A DNA stretch of 53,745 nucleotides from Candidatus Woesearchaeota archaeon (GTDB lineage: Archaea; Nanobdellota; Nanobdellia; Woesearchaeales; UBA10216), in the NCBI GenBank assembly GCA_016180085.1, contig JACPBX010000007.1, forward strand, positions 1-53,745. The letters run 5' to 3'. The notes under the pieces are model-generated. The model was not told the origin of the DNA, ran no database searches, and was given only the letters and a program-made list of their open reading frames with translations. This document shows positions 1 to 9,139 of this stretch, piece after piece; the stretch's first letter is position 1; each line of letters begins with the position of its first letter. The translations under genes were made by a program, and so were the position numbers.

Positions 1-345
1 AGAGTTGATATACGTTCTATAATCAGATTTGCCTTTAGCAATAAATATCCTATTGTTCGGCGAGAACTTTTTGATTAGTAAATCATAGAAAAGGTAAAGT
101 TTAGATAAATCCTTCCATTGATGGAAGTAAATTCGCCTTAAATCTTTTATTAAGCTGCCATCAGGCATCATACCAGCCAGCTTGGCTACATCTTCATCAA
201 GAATAAAAGGAGAGTGAATTTTTATCGTATTCTTTCCTCCTAAATGTTTGAGGGTAATAAACTCTCCTTCGTCGCTAAGAAGTTCAAAATCCTTATTAAG
301 TTCTTTGGGCTGAATTGTTTTATATGTTGTTTCTTCCATCTTCAT
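1..345 (-). CDS. Partial CDS running off the window edge; LAGLIDADG-like domain protein
   Basis: Minus-strand frame open from ATG at 345 (or 339) to base 1: MKMEETTYKTIQPKELNKDFELLSDEGEFITLKHLGGKNTIKIHSPFILDEDVAKLAGMMPDGSLIKDLRRIYFHQWKDLSK...; LAGMMPDGSL resembles LAGLIDADG motifs. Not in the ORF track. Confidence 0.6.
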   Translation of the reverse strand, partial: MKMEETTYKTIQPKELNKDFELLSDEGEFITLKHLGGKNTIKIHSPFILDEDVAKLAGMMPDGSLIKDLRRIYFHQWKDLSKLYLFYDLLIKKFSPNNRIFIAKGKSDYRTYINS

Positions 346-374
346 CACACTCCGAAACCTCCGCAGTTTGGCGA

Positions 375-474
375 GGAGGACGTTGAGCGGAGCTGCCTAA
401 TGTGATTTTAGGCTGTAAAGCCGACCTTGCCGCAGCAAGGGAAAATCACAATTTTGGCAGCTCTGCGGTCCTCC
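375..474 (-). ncRNA. Candidate structured RNA or structured 5' leader
   Basis: Nested perfect stems: GGAGGAC/GTCCTCC, GAGCTGCC/GGCAGCTC, GTGATTTT/AAAATCAC, then two hairpins; minus strand gives a C(UGCG)G UNCG tetraloop. TATA (minus) at about 492-501 predicts a start near 474. Confidence 0.5.
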
Positions 475-490
475 GAGCTTTACTTAAGGA

Positions 491-585
491 GTTGTTTATA
501 TACCCTCGCCGGGCATTTGTCCAGTGTCCAGTGACTTCTCGACGTGAAAAGTTTCTGGGTATTTCGGAAGAATTTCAAATTATGA
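491..585 (-). repeat. Dispersed ACTGGACA/TATA intergenic element, copy A
   Basis: Minus strand: CAGAAACTTTTCACGTCGAGAAGTCACTGGACACTGGACAAATGCCCGGCGAGGGTATATAAAC; similar to 11907-11988 and 13600-13752. Confidence 0.6.
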
Positions 586-840
586 CTCAGTTCTGAGGAA
601 AATAACAGATGCAACAATAACATAAGCAGTGCCCAGCAATGTCAAAATATTGAAAATTTCATATAAGGCGTTGGCGAGTGATGTCATGTTTTCGCAAACA
701 TTCCAATGAAAAACGCCTTGCGGTCCGAATCGCCTTTGTTCGCAACCGGAATCTGGAATAAATGTTGTAATTATCCAAAATGCTAATGTAATTAGAGTAA
801 TGATGTAGAATGCATTTTTTGAAAAAAAGAATTTGCTCAT
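580..840 (-). CDS. Small membrane protein, unknown function
   Basis: Internal ATG at 840: MSKFFFSKNAFYIITLITLAFWIITTF...; TATA-like TTTAAATA upstream on the minus strand. Confidence 0.6.
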   Translation of the reverse strand: MSKFFFSKNAFYIITLITLAFWIITTFIPDSGCEQRRFGPQGVFHWNVCENMTSLANALYEIFNILTLLGTAYVIVASVIFLRTES

Positions 841-891
841 ACGGCTGCTATCGTTTCTGAGGTATTTAAAGATTGTTACAGGTCTTAGGCC

Positions 892-911
892 AAAACCGTC
901 AACATTAAAAA
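892..911 (+). repeat. 20-bp direct repeat copy 1 (AAAACCGTCAACATTAAAAA)
   Basis: Exact match to 1865-1884. Confidence 0.9.
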
Positions 912-928
912 TTGGAAAAGAACGTATT

Positions 929-1855
929 ATGCCAATGACTACGCTGGAGGAGGTTCTAAGGAGTTCCAAGTATGCTGAAGTTGTAAGGCAAGTCCTGGAT
1001 ATTTTTGTTCCGCTTGCATTACGGCTTCCTCAATTGCGCGATAATCCTGCAGCGATGCTGGAGAAGGTAAAGGCAATCGGGCGAAGCGGCATTACAGATG
1101 TCGCAACAAATGCTGATATTTTCATTCAAGATGAATTGAGGAAACAGGTTGAAGGACTGCATGACGATTGGCAATTCTGGGGAGAAGAAGCCGCTGATAA
1201 TGCTGTCGTATATGATGCCACGAAGCGTTACCTGTTTATCACAGACCCAATTGAGGGAACAAACAACTTCAAGGCGAAGAAAGATGAGCAGTGGGGTTCT
1301 GTTGTTGCTCTCGTTGACATAGCCACCAAACAGCCTGTCATTGGTATAATTGCTCTTCCAGCACAAAGAAGATTTTATCTTGGGATAAAAGGAACAGGCG
1401 CCTATATTGTTGTGTACGGTGAACATGGACGGCCATCCTCCTTCACTCGCATGGCAAGTGAACCTGAACAAGCAGAGTTCACCTACAATAACAGTCCGCA
1501 CTTTGAAAGCAGGTTAGTCAGTCAGGTTCAAAAATTCATGGCTATGGGAAAGGTGCAGCCCAGTGCCCGGTTCGCCGACGCTCTTGAGAAATCCAGGAAA
1601 AAGATTATAATGCCTGATGGTTCTGTGTTTATTGACCCTGAAAGCGGTGCTTTGGAAGTGGTCCGCAACAGGGGGACAATTTACTTCAAAACAGGCAATG
1701 AAATGGCGGCTGTGGTTCCAATCCTTGAAGAGTTGGGAGGGAAAGTAACGGATGCTTACGGAACTATGTGGCATCTTGGAATAAGTACGCTTATTGCTGC
1801 GAGGACAAAAGCGGATTACCTGTATCTGAGAAGTATTTATGAAAGGACAATTTGA
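929..1855 (+). CDS. Inositol monophosphatase family protein
   Basis: DPIEGTNNF motif and C-terminal architecture of the IMPase/FBPase superfamily; ATG at 929 preferred over 833. Confidence 0.75.
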   Translation: MPMTTLEEVLRSSKYAEVVRQVLDIFVPLALRLPQLRDNPAAMLEKVKAIGRSGITDVATNADIFIQDELRKQVEGLHDDWQFWGEEAADNAVVYDATKRYLFITDPIEGTNNFKAKKDEQWGSVVALVDIATKQPVIGIIALPAQRRFYLGIKGTGAYIVVYGEHGRPSSFTRMASEPEQAEFTYNNSPHFESRLVSQVQKFMAMGKVQPSARFADALEKSRKKIIMPDGSVFIDPESGALEVVRNRGTIYFKTGNEMAAVVPILEELGGKVTDAYGTMWHLGISTLIAARTKADYLYLRSIYERTI

Positions 1856-1864
1856 TAATGGTTT

Positions 1865-1884
1865 AAAACCGTCAACATTAAAAA
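1865..1884 (+). repeat. 20-bp direct repeat copy 2 (AAAACCGTCAACATTAAAAA)
   Basis: Exact match to 892-911. Confidence 0.9.
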
Positions 1885-1907
1885 CAACAGTCGCGAGGGA
1901 TTCAGTC

Positions 1908-2618
1908 ATGGTCTTAATTTGTGCCATTGATGAGGCGGGCAGTTTATTCTTTTAGCAGCTGTTGCAGATGCTAATCGATAAGTCTATAGGCCCCATCATC
2001 GGCCCGATGGTAATGTGCGGCGTGCTGACTGACGAGGAAGGCGCTGCCGAGCTGAAAAAGATTGGTGCGAAGGATTCAAAGCTCCTGTCTCCAAGGCAGC
2101 GGCAGCAGCTGTTTGGCAAGATAGTCAAAATTGTCAAGGGCTACAAAATCGTAATCATAAGCCCTGCCGAGATAGACGCCTCTGTCAAGTCAGATGATGG
2201 CATGAACCTGAACTGGCTCGAGGCGCACAAGTCTGCCGAGATTATCAATGCCCTGAATCCCGAAAAAATAATTATTGACAGCCCGAGCAACAACGTGAAA
2301 AATTACAGGAAATACCTTATTGAGCTGCTGAAAAACAAGAAAATCGAGGCTGTTGTGGAGCACAAGGCTGACGTCAACCATGTTGAGTGCTCTGCCGCGT
2401 CAATACTTGCGAAAGTTACCAGGGATGAGGAAATAGAAAAAATCAAGAAAGTTGTGGTTGAAGACTTCGGCAGCGGCTACCTGGCAGACCCTAAGACTAT
2501 TGAATTCTTCGACAAATACTTTGAGACTTATCCTGACATCTTCAGGAAGAGCTGGGCCCCTTACAGGAAGAAGGCTGATGGCAAGTGGCAGAGGAAGCTG
2601 GGCGAGTTTGAAGAATAG
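1908..2618 (+). CDS. rnhB: Ribonuclease HII, interrupted by an intervening sequence (exons 1908-1942 and 1988-2618)
   Basis: Exon 1 MVLICAIDEAG + AG, exon 2 A GGC CCC...; joined product MVLICAIDEAGRGPIIGPMVMCGV... ; downstream DSKLL, KADVNHVECSAASILAKVTRDEEI are RNase HII motifs. Confidence 0.85.
1943..1987 (+). other. Putative 45-nt BHB-type intron in rnhB
   Basis: In-frame TAG at 1953; outer helix GATGAGGC/GCCCCATC (7 of 8 pairs), central GGGC/GTCT, bulges AGT and ATAG, inner TTATT/GATAA and TTAGCA/TGCTAA. Confidence 0.8.
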
Positions 2619-2655
2619 AAAACAATAAAAATACATCTACGGCGGGTGATGTTTC

Positions 2656-2940
2656 ATGGCTAAAGACGAAAACGGTGAGGACGAGCTTGAGGCTAAGGAG
2701 CCTGAAGAGGAAGAGGACATCTATGAGGAAAAAGAGAGGGAAGAGCTTGAGGAGGAGGATGAGATTTCTCCAACAGAAGAGGCCTTCATGGAGGGCTATG
2801 AGGAAGAGGAGAAGGTTGCTGAGTGCGCAAAGTGCGGCAAGAGCCTCCTTGAAATGAAGGGCGCAGTTGAGCGGGAGTTCAAGGGCAAACACTACAGGTT
2901 CTGTTCTGAGAAGTGCGCCAGGGGCTACAAGTTCAAGTAG
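2656..2940 (+). CDS. Acidic protein with C-terminal CxxC...CSEKC zinc-binding motif (TRASH/YHS-like)
   Basis: Glu-rich N-terminus; CAKCGKSLL...HYRFCSEKCARGYKFK. Confidence 0.7.
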   Translation: MAKDENGEDELEAKEPEEEEDIYEEKEREELEEEDEISPTEEAFMEGYEEEEKVAECAKCGKSLLEMKGAVEREFKGKHYRFCSEKCARGYKFK

Positions 2941-2990
2941 CTCTTGATTCTTAGTTAGCTTTAAATTATGCGCCGGATTACCCTTTTTGC

Positions 2991-4238
2991 ATGGCCATTG
3001 ATGAACATGTGAAAAGGCTAGGCAACCCGGATACGCTTGTCGAAGCTCTTAAAGCGGCTGGTTCGCCTGGCTTTTCAAATTTTACAGCAGCCGACTTTTT
3101 GAGGGGACTGAATCTTGTGCTGAAAAATGAAGAGTACAGGGCTCTTTTTTTCAAACACATAAGTGCTGCCGATTTAGTTGGACTGTTAAAAGAGCCGCCA
3201 GTAAGCCTTAGTTATTTTGAAACGCTTCAGCTTATGATGCTGCTGCCAACGCCAAAAATCCTGTCCTTCGTTTTTGCAGCTGGCACTGATGCGAAGTCCG
3301 ATCTTGAGGGCATAATCAACGGGATTCACAGTGGCGGTTTTAACCCCTCTGACCGGCTGCATCTGGAGCTGGAGTACTCAAGATATGCTACCAGGTTTTA
3401 TTCGCCGTTTTTCGAAACCACCATACCCTTTCCTTATTGCGATATGCCGTTCGAGAGTTTCGCTAAACTGCCTTTTCTGGATGGGCAAGAGGTAATTCTG
3501 ACTGACCGGGATTACAGAGAGGCCGAAAAGACAGCAAAAGAGGCCCTGAGCGTTCTTAACTTTGTCAAAGGCAAAGTAAGTCCTGCAGTTCCTCTTATGG
3601 TTATAGGCAACATGCGCTATGGCAGCCTCTTTGTAGTCAAGCCAATAGAAGATTACCTGGCTGAGCTGGGCGTTAAAGTGGTGCATGATGAATACGTTAG
3701 TTCCAGCGATTTTGACAGAACTGATAAACGTGTTGGAGATATTTCCAAAGGGACTCTTGACTGGATAGCCGAAAATGCTCCGAATGTAATTGTTGTTGAT
3801 GGCACTTCCAATAATCATGTCTTTGACGAGTGGGAGGTTGGTAAGCCAATAGATGACGCAGTTAGGTTCCCGGCAGCTATGCTTGGCTACATTTATGCGT
3901 TCAGGGACTTGAATCGCTACCATGAACTCAAAGTACCTCACTACGAATTGAATTTTTGGGCTCCCGAAATGCGAGAGCGTGTATTTGTTGGTGAACACGA
4001 AGTGCGCTACAAGCCAGTTGTTGGTGATGGCAGCCGCGAACTTACTATCGTGTGTTCAACTTCACTTGGCCCAGAGTCGTCCCACGGTTACTTTGACAAC
4101 CCTGAAAAGCGCGCAAGGAGGTTTGTACTGGGTTTCACAAGCAGCGGATTAAAATGGAGAATGGCTGCATCTACAGATGATTTTGTAGAAGCGGTACAAC
4201 AGCATATGAAAGTCGTGATAGCTGAGTTGTTGCGATAG
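2991..4238 (+). CDS. Hypothetical protein
   Basis: 415-aa ORF; NVIVVDGTSNN segment faintly recalls phosphoribosyltransferase sites but no family assigned. Confidence 0.7.
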   Translation: MAIDEHVKRLGNPDTLVEALKAAGSPGFSNFTAADFLRGLNLVLKNEEYRALFFKHISAADLVGLLKEPPVSLSYFETLQLMMLLPTPKILSFVFAAGTDAKSDLEGIINGIHSGGFNPSDRLHLELEYSRYATRFYSPFFETTIPFPYCDMPFESFAKLPFLDGQEVILTDRDYREAEKTAKEALSVLNFVKGKVSPAVPLMVIGNMRYGSLFVVKPIEDYLAELGVKVVHDEYVSSSDFDRTDKRVGDISKGTLDWIAENAPNVIVVDGTSNNHVFDEWEVGKPIDDAVRFPAAMLGYIYAFRDLNRYHELKVPHYELNFWAPEMRERVFVGEHEVRYKPVVGDGSRELTIVCSTSLGPESSHGYFDNPEKRARRFVLGFTSSGLKWRMAASTDDFVEAVQQHMKVVIAELLR

Positions 4239-4268
4239 ATTTAAAATGTAACAATCTAAAGGGGTTTT

Positions 4269-6137
4269 ATGCCTTTCAAGAACCCTGCTGGCTTGTATGC
4301 GCTACTGGCACTCATACCTTTCATCTTCCTGTATCTGCGAAGGCCGAAGCCGAAGGAGAAAACCATCCCGAGCCTGATGTTTTTCATAAAGGAAGGCGGG
4401 GTTACGAAGTTTGCCAACTTTTTCAAGCAGATATTGAGGAACCTTCTTTTTTTGCTGCAGCTGGCCATAATCCTGTCCGCTGCTTTTGCCATTGCCTCCC
4501 CTTTTTTTACAAGCGAGAAGGCAGCAGCTGCCAAGCATACGGTCCTGGTTATTGACGGTTCTGCGAGCATGAACGCCTTGCTGAGCGATGGCTCAGGCAC
4601 AAGGTTTGGAAGGGCTGTTGAGGAAGCCAGTTCGAGGCTTGAGGGCAGGGTCAGCGTAGTTCTGGCTGAGAATATCCCTGTTGTTGCCCTGGATAAGGGG
4701 ACTGCAACTGAGGCAAGGAAGATTCTTTCAACCCTGAAGGCAAAAGCCACAAAGACGCACATTGGTGATGGCATGCTTGCTGCTGGCGAGCTTATCGATG
4801 ACAGCTCAGGGAATAGCAGGGTCGTTGTCCTGAGCGATTTCCAGGCTGATGAGGGCACTGACGCCATTGTTGCAAAGCGCTCCTTGGCAGCGAGGAAGAT
4901 TGATGTTGAGCTTGTCAATGTTCTCGGCAGCGGCAGCGAGGGAAAAGAGGCATTAAAAGGGTTGAGCAATGTTGGCTTTGTTGGCCTGGACATCAACAAG
5001 TTCCAGACAACAGCCCTTGTCAGGAATTATGACGACTCACAGCACAAGGTGGACCTTGAGGTCATGAACAACGGCAATCTGGTTGCAAAGGAGCAGCTGG
5101 ACATTGGCCCAAGGTCTGTTGAGCCTTTCAGCTTTGGCACAGTGCATGGCAGCACCCAGCTTGACATTCTGCGCAAGGATGACCTTGAGACAGACAACAG
5201 GCTTTTCGTAAGCTCCCCTGTGAGGAAAATCAGGGCCCTGCTGATAACAAACTCTGACAGCAGCTACCTCATGGCAGCCCTCAGGTCCTCTCCGAATGTT
5301 GAGCTTGACATCGCCTTCCCTCCTGTTGTCAAGGCCTTCAACTATGACGTGATAATAATCCATAATGCCTCTTCGCAGTTCATGCTGCCTGGCTTTTACA
5401 GGGAAATCAACAAGGCCGTAATGAATGGCACAGGCCTTGTGGTGACTGCCCAGCAGGTCAGGCAGGATTTGCCTGTTTATGTAAAGCAGTTTGACATGCC
5501 CTTGGAACTCTTTGGCATGGGCAATTCTTCAAGGGCTTCTGTGAGGATTGAGGGCTACCTCACTAAGGGTGTTGATTTTGGCGTGGTTGCAGGCTATAAC
5601 GTTGCAAGGCCTTACAGTACGGATAAGTTTACAAGCCTTGTCGTTGCTGACGACAACAGCTCGCTGCTTGGCTCTTATTCAAAAGGCAGCGGCATTGTTT
5701 TTTACTACGGGCTGCTTGACGATGCGAGCACATTCAAGAGCTCATACTTTTACCCGGTATTCTGGGACAACCTGCTCAGCTTCCTTACAAGGAGCGAGGA
5801 CATCGCAAGCTTCAATGTCCAGACAGGGAGAGTTGAGGGCATAAGCGAGCAGCAGGTCATGACACCATCAGGCAGGGTCAAGACCGCACGGCTTTTCTTT
5901 GACGAAGCGGGTTTTTACACAATCGGCTCAAAGGTGATTGCGGCAAACATTGTTGACAAGGCCGAGTCAGACATTGCCTCTGAGAAAGCGCTTGAGCTTG
6001 CCAGCTATGATTCCACTCTGCTGTCCGCTGCCACAACAGCAAAGAGCGAAATTGAATTTGGCAGCCAGCTTGCTTTTGCAGCTCTCGCGCTGGTCCTGCT
6101 TGAGCTGCTTCTGGTAAAGATGCGGGGTGACTTGTGA
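4269..6137 (+). CDS. BatA-like membrane protein with VWA domain
   Basis: N-terminal TMs, HTVLVIDGSASMNALL MIDAS-like motif, C-terminal TM. Confidence 0.8.
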   Translation: MPFKNPAGLYALLALIPFIFLYLRRPKPKEKTIPSLMFFIKEGGVTKFANFFKQILRNLLFLLQLAIILSAAFAIASPFFTSEKAAAAKHTVLVIDGSASMNALLSDGSGTRFGRAVEEASSRLEGRVSVVLAENIPVVALDKGTATEARKILSTLKAKATKTHIGDGMLAAGELIDDSSGNSRVVVLSDFQADEGTDAIVAKRSLAARKIDVELVNVLGSGSEGKEALKGLSNVGFVGLDINKFQTTALVRNYDDSQHKVDLEVMNNGNLVAKEQLDIGPRSVEPFSFGTVHGSTQLDILRKDDLETDNRLFVSSPVRKIRALLITNSDSSYLMAALRSSPNVELDIAFPPVVKAFNYDVIIIHNASSQFMLPGFYREINKAVMNGTGLVVTAQQVRQDLPVYVKQFDMPLELFGMGNSSRASVRIEGYLTKGVDFGVVAGYNVARPYSTDKFTSLVVADDNSSLLGSYSKGSGIVFYYGLLDDASTFKSSYFYPVFWDNLLSFLTRSEDIASFNVQTGRVEGISEQQVMTPSGRVKTARLFFDEAGFYTIGSKVIAANIVDKAESDIASEKALELASYDSTLLSAATTAKSEIEFGSQLAFAALALVLLELLLVKMRGDL

Positions 6138-8536
6138 TGGCTGTTTTCAGTCATCCAAAGCTGATGCTGCTGATTCCGGTAGCGGTTGCAATAATGTTTT
6201 TGGCAATTAGGAAGGATTTCGTCAAATTAAAAGGTGACAGGTGGGCATTCTACCAGAAGGTCAAGGTAAGAAGGCGCCTTGTCATCTTCGCATTGAGGTC
6301 TGCTGTTGTTGCATTATTGATTGCTGCCTTGGCCCAGCCAGTGGCGCTGAGGCAGGAGCTATCGTCAGGGGACCCTTCCCTGACAATTTTGGTTGACAGA
6401 TCAAGGTCATTTGACCTTTTTGACAGGACTGAAGCTGACAAGCAAAAGGAGGAGCTTGGAGACAATATGCCTGTGAGCATAAGGCAGATAGCAGCGCCTG
6501 ACAAGTCAGCGATTGGCGATGAGCTTCTGGCAGCAATGCTTGGCAATGACAATCTGCTGCTGGTATCTGACGGCAGGGTTACCAGCGGGAGAAGCCTGGG
6601 CGATGTGATGGTGGTTGCGTCCTCAATCAATTCCACCATCAATTCGCTGTATCTCGAGCCGGTAAAAACAGACCTTGCGCTGAAGGTTGAAGGGCCCCGC
6701 ATAACAACAGTTGGTATTGACAACGAGTTCCTCGTAAGGATTGATGAGACAAAGCCGCAGAATTCCATGCCTCTGGGCTATAACGTTGTTGTGACGCTTG
6801 ATGGCGAGAAGGTTGTGGACGAAACCTCTTCAGGCACTAACGCGTTCAGGTTCAGCAGGAAGCTCGATGAGGGCTACCACAGGATTGTAGCGCAGCTCAA
6901 CGCTGCCGATTTTATTCAGGATAACAACATATTTTACAAGACTGTGAAGGTTGAGAAGAAGCCGAAGGTGCTCCTCATCTCCAAAAAGAACTCCCCTCTC
7001 GAAGGGCTGTTCTCGCCGCTTTACGACCTTAGCATAGCCCAAAGCCTTAATGAGGTGGGTTTGTCAGGCTACTCTGCTGTTGTCCTTAACGATATGCCTG
7101 CAAATGAAGTGGATGCCGACAAGCTTTCCTCCTTTATTGATGATGGCAACGGCATTGTTGTTGTTGGTGGAAGAAGCTCATACGACAAGGGCAGTTACAA
7201 AGGCACATTCCTTGAGAACCTGCTGCCTGTCAATGTTGGCTCAGGTGAGGAGGCTTCCAAGAAGTTTGTCAACGTTGTTTTGCTCATTGACATCTCCGGA
7301 AGCACAGGGGAAGGCTTCAGCACAACCAGCTCAGCAACTGTTGAAGAGGTCGAAAAGGCGCTGGCCCTTGGCTTGGTAAGCGACCTAAGGCCTGAGGACC
7401 GGGTGGGGATTGTTGCGTTTAACGTTGAGCCCCGCACTGTTGCCGAGCTGGAAAGATTATCGGCAAACAGGAATGAGCTTCTCAGCAAGGTTCCAAGGCT
7501 TGTCTACACAGGCAGCACCCTGATTTCAGAAGGGCTGCGGGGAGCAAGGCAGATGCTTCGCGATGTTGACGGCAGCAAGAACATTGTCCTGCTCTCTGAC
7601 GGGAAGTCAGGCAGCATGGGCGAAGACCTGATTGCTGCAAGGTATGCGTCAGAGCTGGGCATGAAGGTGTATGCTGTTGGAGTTGGCGAGGGAACGAACA
7701 GCGAGCACATGCAGGCAATAGCCAAAGCCGGCAGTGGCGTGTATTTTGAGCCTACTGAAGCGCAGCAGCTGAGGATAATCTTCGGCTCTGCAGAGGCCGC
7801 TCCTACAGACAAGATGAAGCTTGAGAAGCTCAACAATAACCATTTCATAACCAGGAATGTCAAGCTTAATGCGAGGCTTGCGGGCTTTAACCAGGTTGTT
7901 CCTAAGCCAAACGCTGATGTGCTGGTCGCGACAGCTGAGAACAGGCCTGTAATCACGGTCTGGCGCTTTGGCCTTGGCAGGATTGTTTCCCTTGCAACAG
8001 ACGACGGCTCAGGCTGGGCGGCCGAGCTCCTAAACAGGGAAAACTCTGCTCTTGTGACAAGGACAATGAACTGGGCCATTGGCGACCTGGGCAGGAACAA
8101 GCGGTTTGATGTCACAGCTCGTGATGCCTTCCTGGGTGATGAGTTCGAGGTTGATGTCACGGCAGACAGCATGCCCAGTGATGCCAGGATGCCCTTTTCC
8201 AAGACTGGCGAGCGCCTTTACAGCGCGCAGCTTGAGGCTGACAAGACAGGCTGGTACTCGTTTTTCGACGCAACAGCCGCAGCAAATTATCCCCTTGAGC
8301 TTTTGAGCACAGGCTACGACCCTGACCTTGCCGTCCTTGTACAGGTAACAGGAGGCGAAACATTCAGGCCTGGCCAGAGTGATGAGATTCTGCAAAAGGT
8401 AAGGGACGACTCAAAAAGGCTTGTGACAAGGCAGAAAAGCCTGGCCTGGATTCCCCTCATAATCGCCCTTGTTGTTTTCCTGCTCGACATCGCAATCAGA
8501 AAGTTGTGGGAAGGTGCAGAAAACAAGGTAGCATGA
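6134..8536 (+). CDS. Large VWA-domain membrane protein (Bat-like)
   Basis: VLLIDISGSTGEGFS motif; TMs at both ends; overlaps preceding gene. Confidence 0.8.
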   Translation: MMAVFSHPKLMLLIPVAVAIMFLAIRKDFVKLKGDRWAFYQKVKVRRRLVIFALRSAVVALLIAALAQPVALRQELSSGDPSLTILVDRSRSFDLFDRTEADKQKEELGDNMPVSIRQIAAPDKSAIGDELLAAMLGNDNLLLVSDGRVTSGRSLGDVMVVASSINSTINSLYLEPVKTDLALKVEGPRITTVGIDNEFLVRIDETKPQNSMPLGYNVVVTLDGEKVVDETSSGTNAFRFSRKLDEGYHRIVAQLNAADFIQDNNIFYKTVKVEKKPKVLLISKKNSPLEGLFSPLYDLSIAQSLNEVGLSGYSAVVLNDMPANEVDADKLSSFIDDGNGIVVVGGRSSYDKGSYKGTFLENLLPVNVGSGEEASKKFVNVVLLIDISGSTGEGFSTTSSATVEEVEKALALGLVSDLRPEDRVGIVAFNVEPRTVAELERLSANRNELLSKVPRLVYTGSTLISEGLRGARQMLRDVDGSKNIVLLSDGKSGSMGEDLIAARYASELGMKVYAVGVGEGTNSEHMQAIAKAGSGVYFEPTEAQQLRIIFGSAEAAPTDKMKLEKLNNNHFITRNVKLNARLAGFNQVVPKPNADVLVATAENRPVITVWRFGLGRIVSLATDDGSGWAAELLNRENSALVTRTMNWAIGDLGRNKRFDVTARDAFLGDEFEVDVTADSMPSDARMPFSKTGERLYSAQLEADKTGWYSFFDATAAANYPLELLSTGYDPDLAVLVQVTGGETFRPGQSDEILQKVRDDSKRLVTRQKSLAWIPLIIALVVFLLDIAIRKLWEGAENKVA

Positions 8537-8599
8537 CCACGGCGACATAATTTTTTATATAGTAGATGCTTCAAAAAGAGTTAAGTTTGGTGATGAAAG

Positions 8600-9112
8600 G
8601 TGTACGTGAAGAAAAACGTGAATTTTACGCTGCTGGTATTGGTCATAACAGTCCTCGTTGGCACTGTTGCAATAACAACCTACTTCCAGTCAACCTACAA
8701 GGATGTGTCAACAGACCTTAAGGAAAAAGCAGAGCAGCTTGAGGTCATAAGCAGCAACTTCACCACCAAAATTAAGGAGCTTAACAAGACCTACAGCGAG
8801 CTCCAGATTAAGCAGCTCGACAAGGAGAAGCTTGACCAGCTTTACACAGACCTGCTGAAAGACAAGGAAAAGGTTGATGCAGAGCTTACAGTGACCAAGG
8901 ATAAACTCATAGAAACGCTTACAGAACTTGAGCGCAAGAAAGACGAGCTTTCTGACGCAAATTACAAGATATTGCTTCAGGAAGACGAGATTACCGACCT
9001 CAGGGTAAAAGTCGACAATCTGGGCAAGACAATCAACAGCCTGCAGGACCAGGTTAAATCACTCGAGAAGCAGCTGTGCGACGAGAAGACAGCACAGGGC
9101 AAGGCGTGCTAG
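8600..9112 (+). CDS. Membrane-anchored coiled-coil protein
   Basis: One N-terminal TM then heptad-rich sequence. Confidence 0.75.
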   Translation: MYVKKNVNFTLLVLVITVLVGTVAITTYFQSTYKDVSTDLKEKAEQLEVISSNFTTKIKELNKTYSELQIKQLDKEKLDQLYTDLLKDKEKVDAELTVTKDKLIETLTELERKKDELSDANYKILLQEDEITDLRVKVDNLGKTINSLQDQVKSLEKQLCDEKTAQGKAC

Positions 9113-9139
9113 CGGAAAAATGGAAAAGTAAAAGGCAAA

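Noticed and set aside
375-474. Intron-containing tRNA (7-bp acceptor-like GGAGGAC/GTCCTCC)
   Set aside because: No T-loop TTCRA, no D-loop GG and no anticodon arm could be placed.
402-596. 64-aa plus-strand ORF
   Set aside because: It overlaps the nested stem-loop structure and the repeat element; its codons are explained by RNA base pairing.
1953-1955. TAG in rnhB read through as pyrrolysine or by suppression
   Set aside because: The intervening codons (SLFF-UAG-QLLQMLIDKSI) do not belong to the RNase HII motif, whereas excision restores it exactly; bypass is possible but the BHB fit favours splicing.
1962-2618. RNase HII starting at TTG 1962 as an intact gene
   Set aside because: It would lack the conserved DEAGRG segment needed for catalysis.
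4302-8574. Many antisense ORFs over the VWA cluster
   Set aside because: They lie opposite clear coding genes, arise from G/C codon bias and carry no family motifs.
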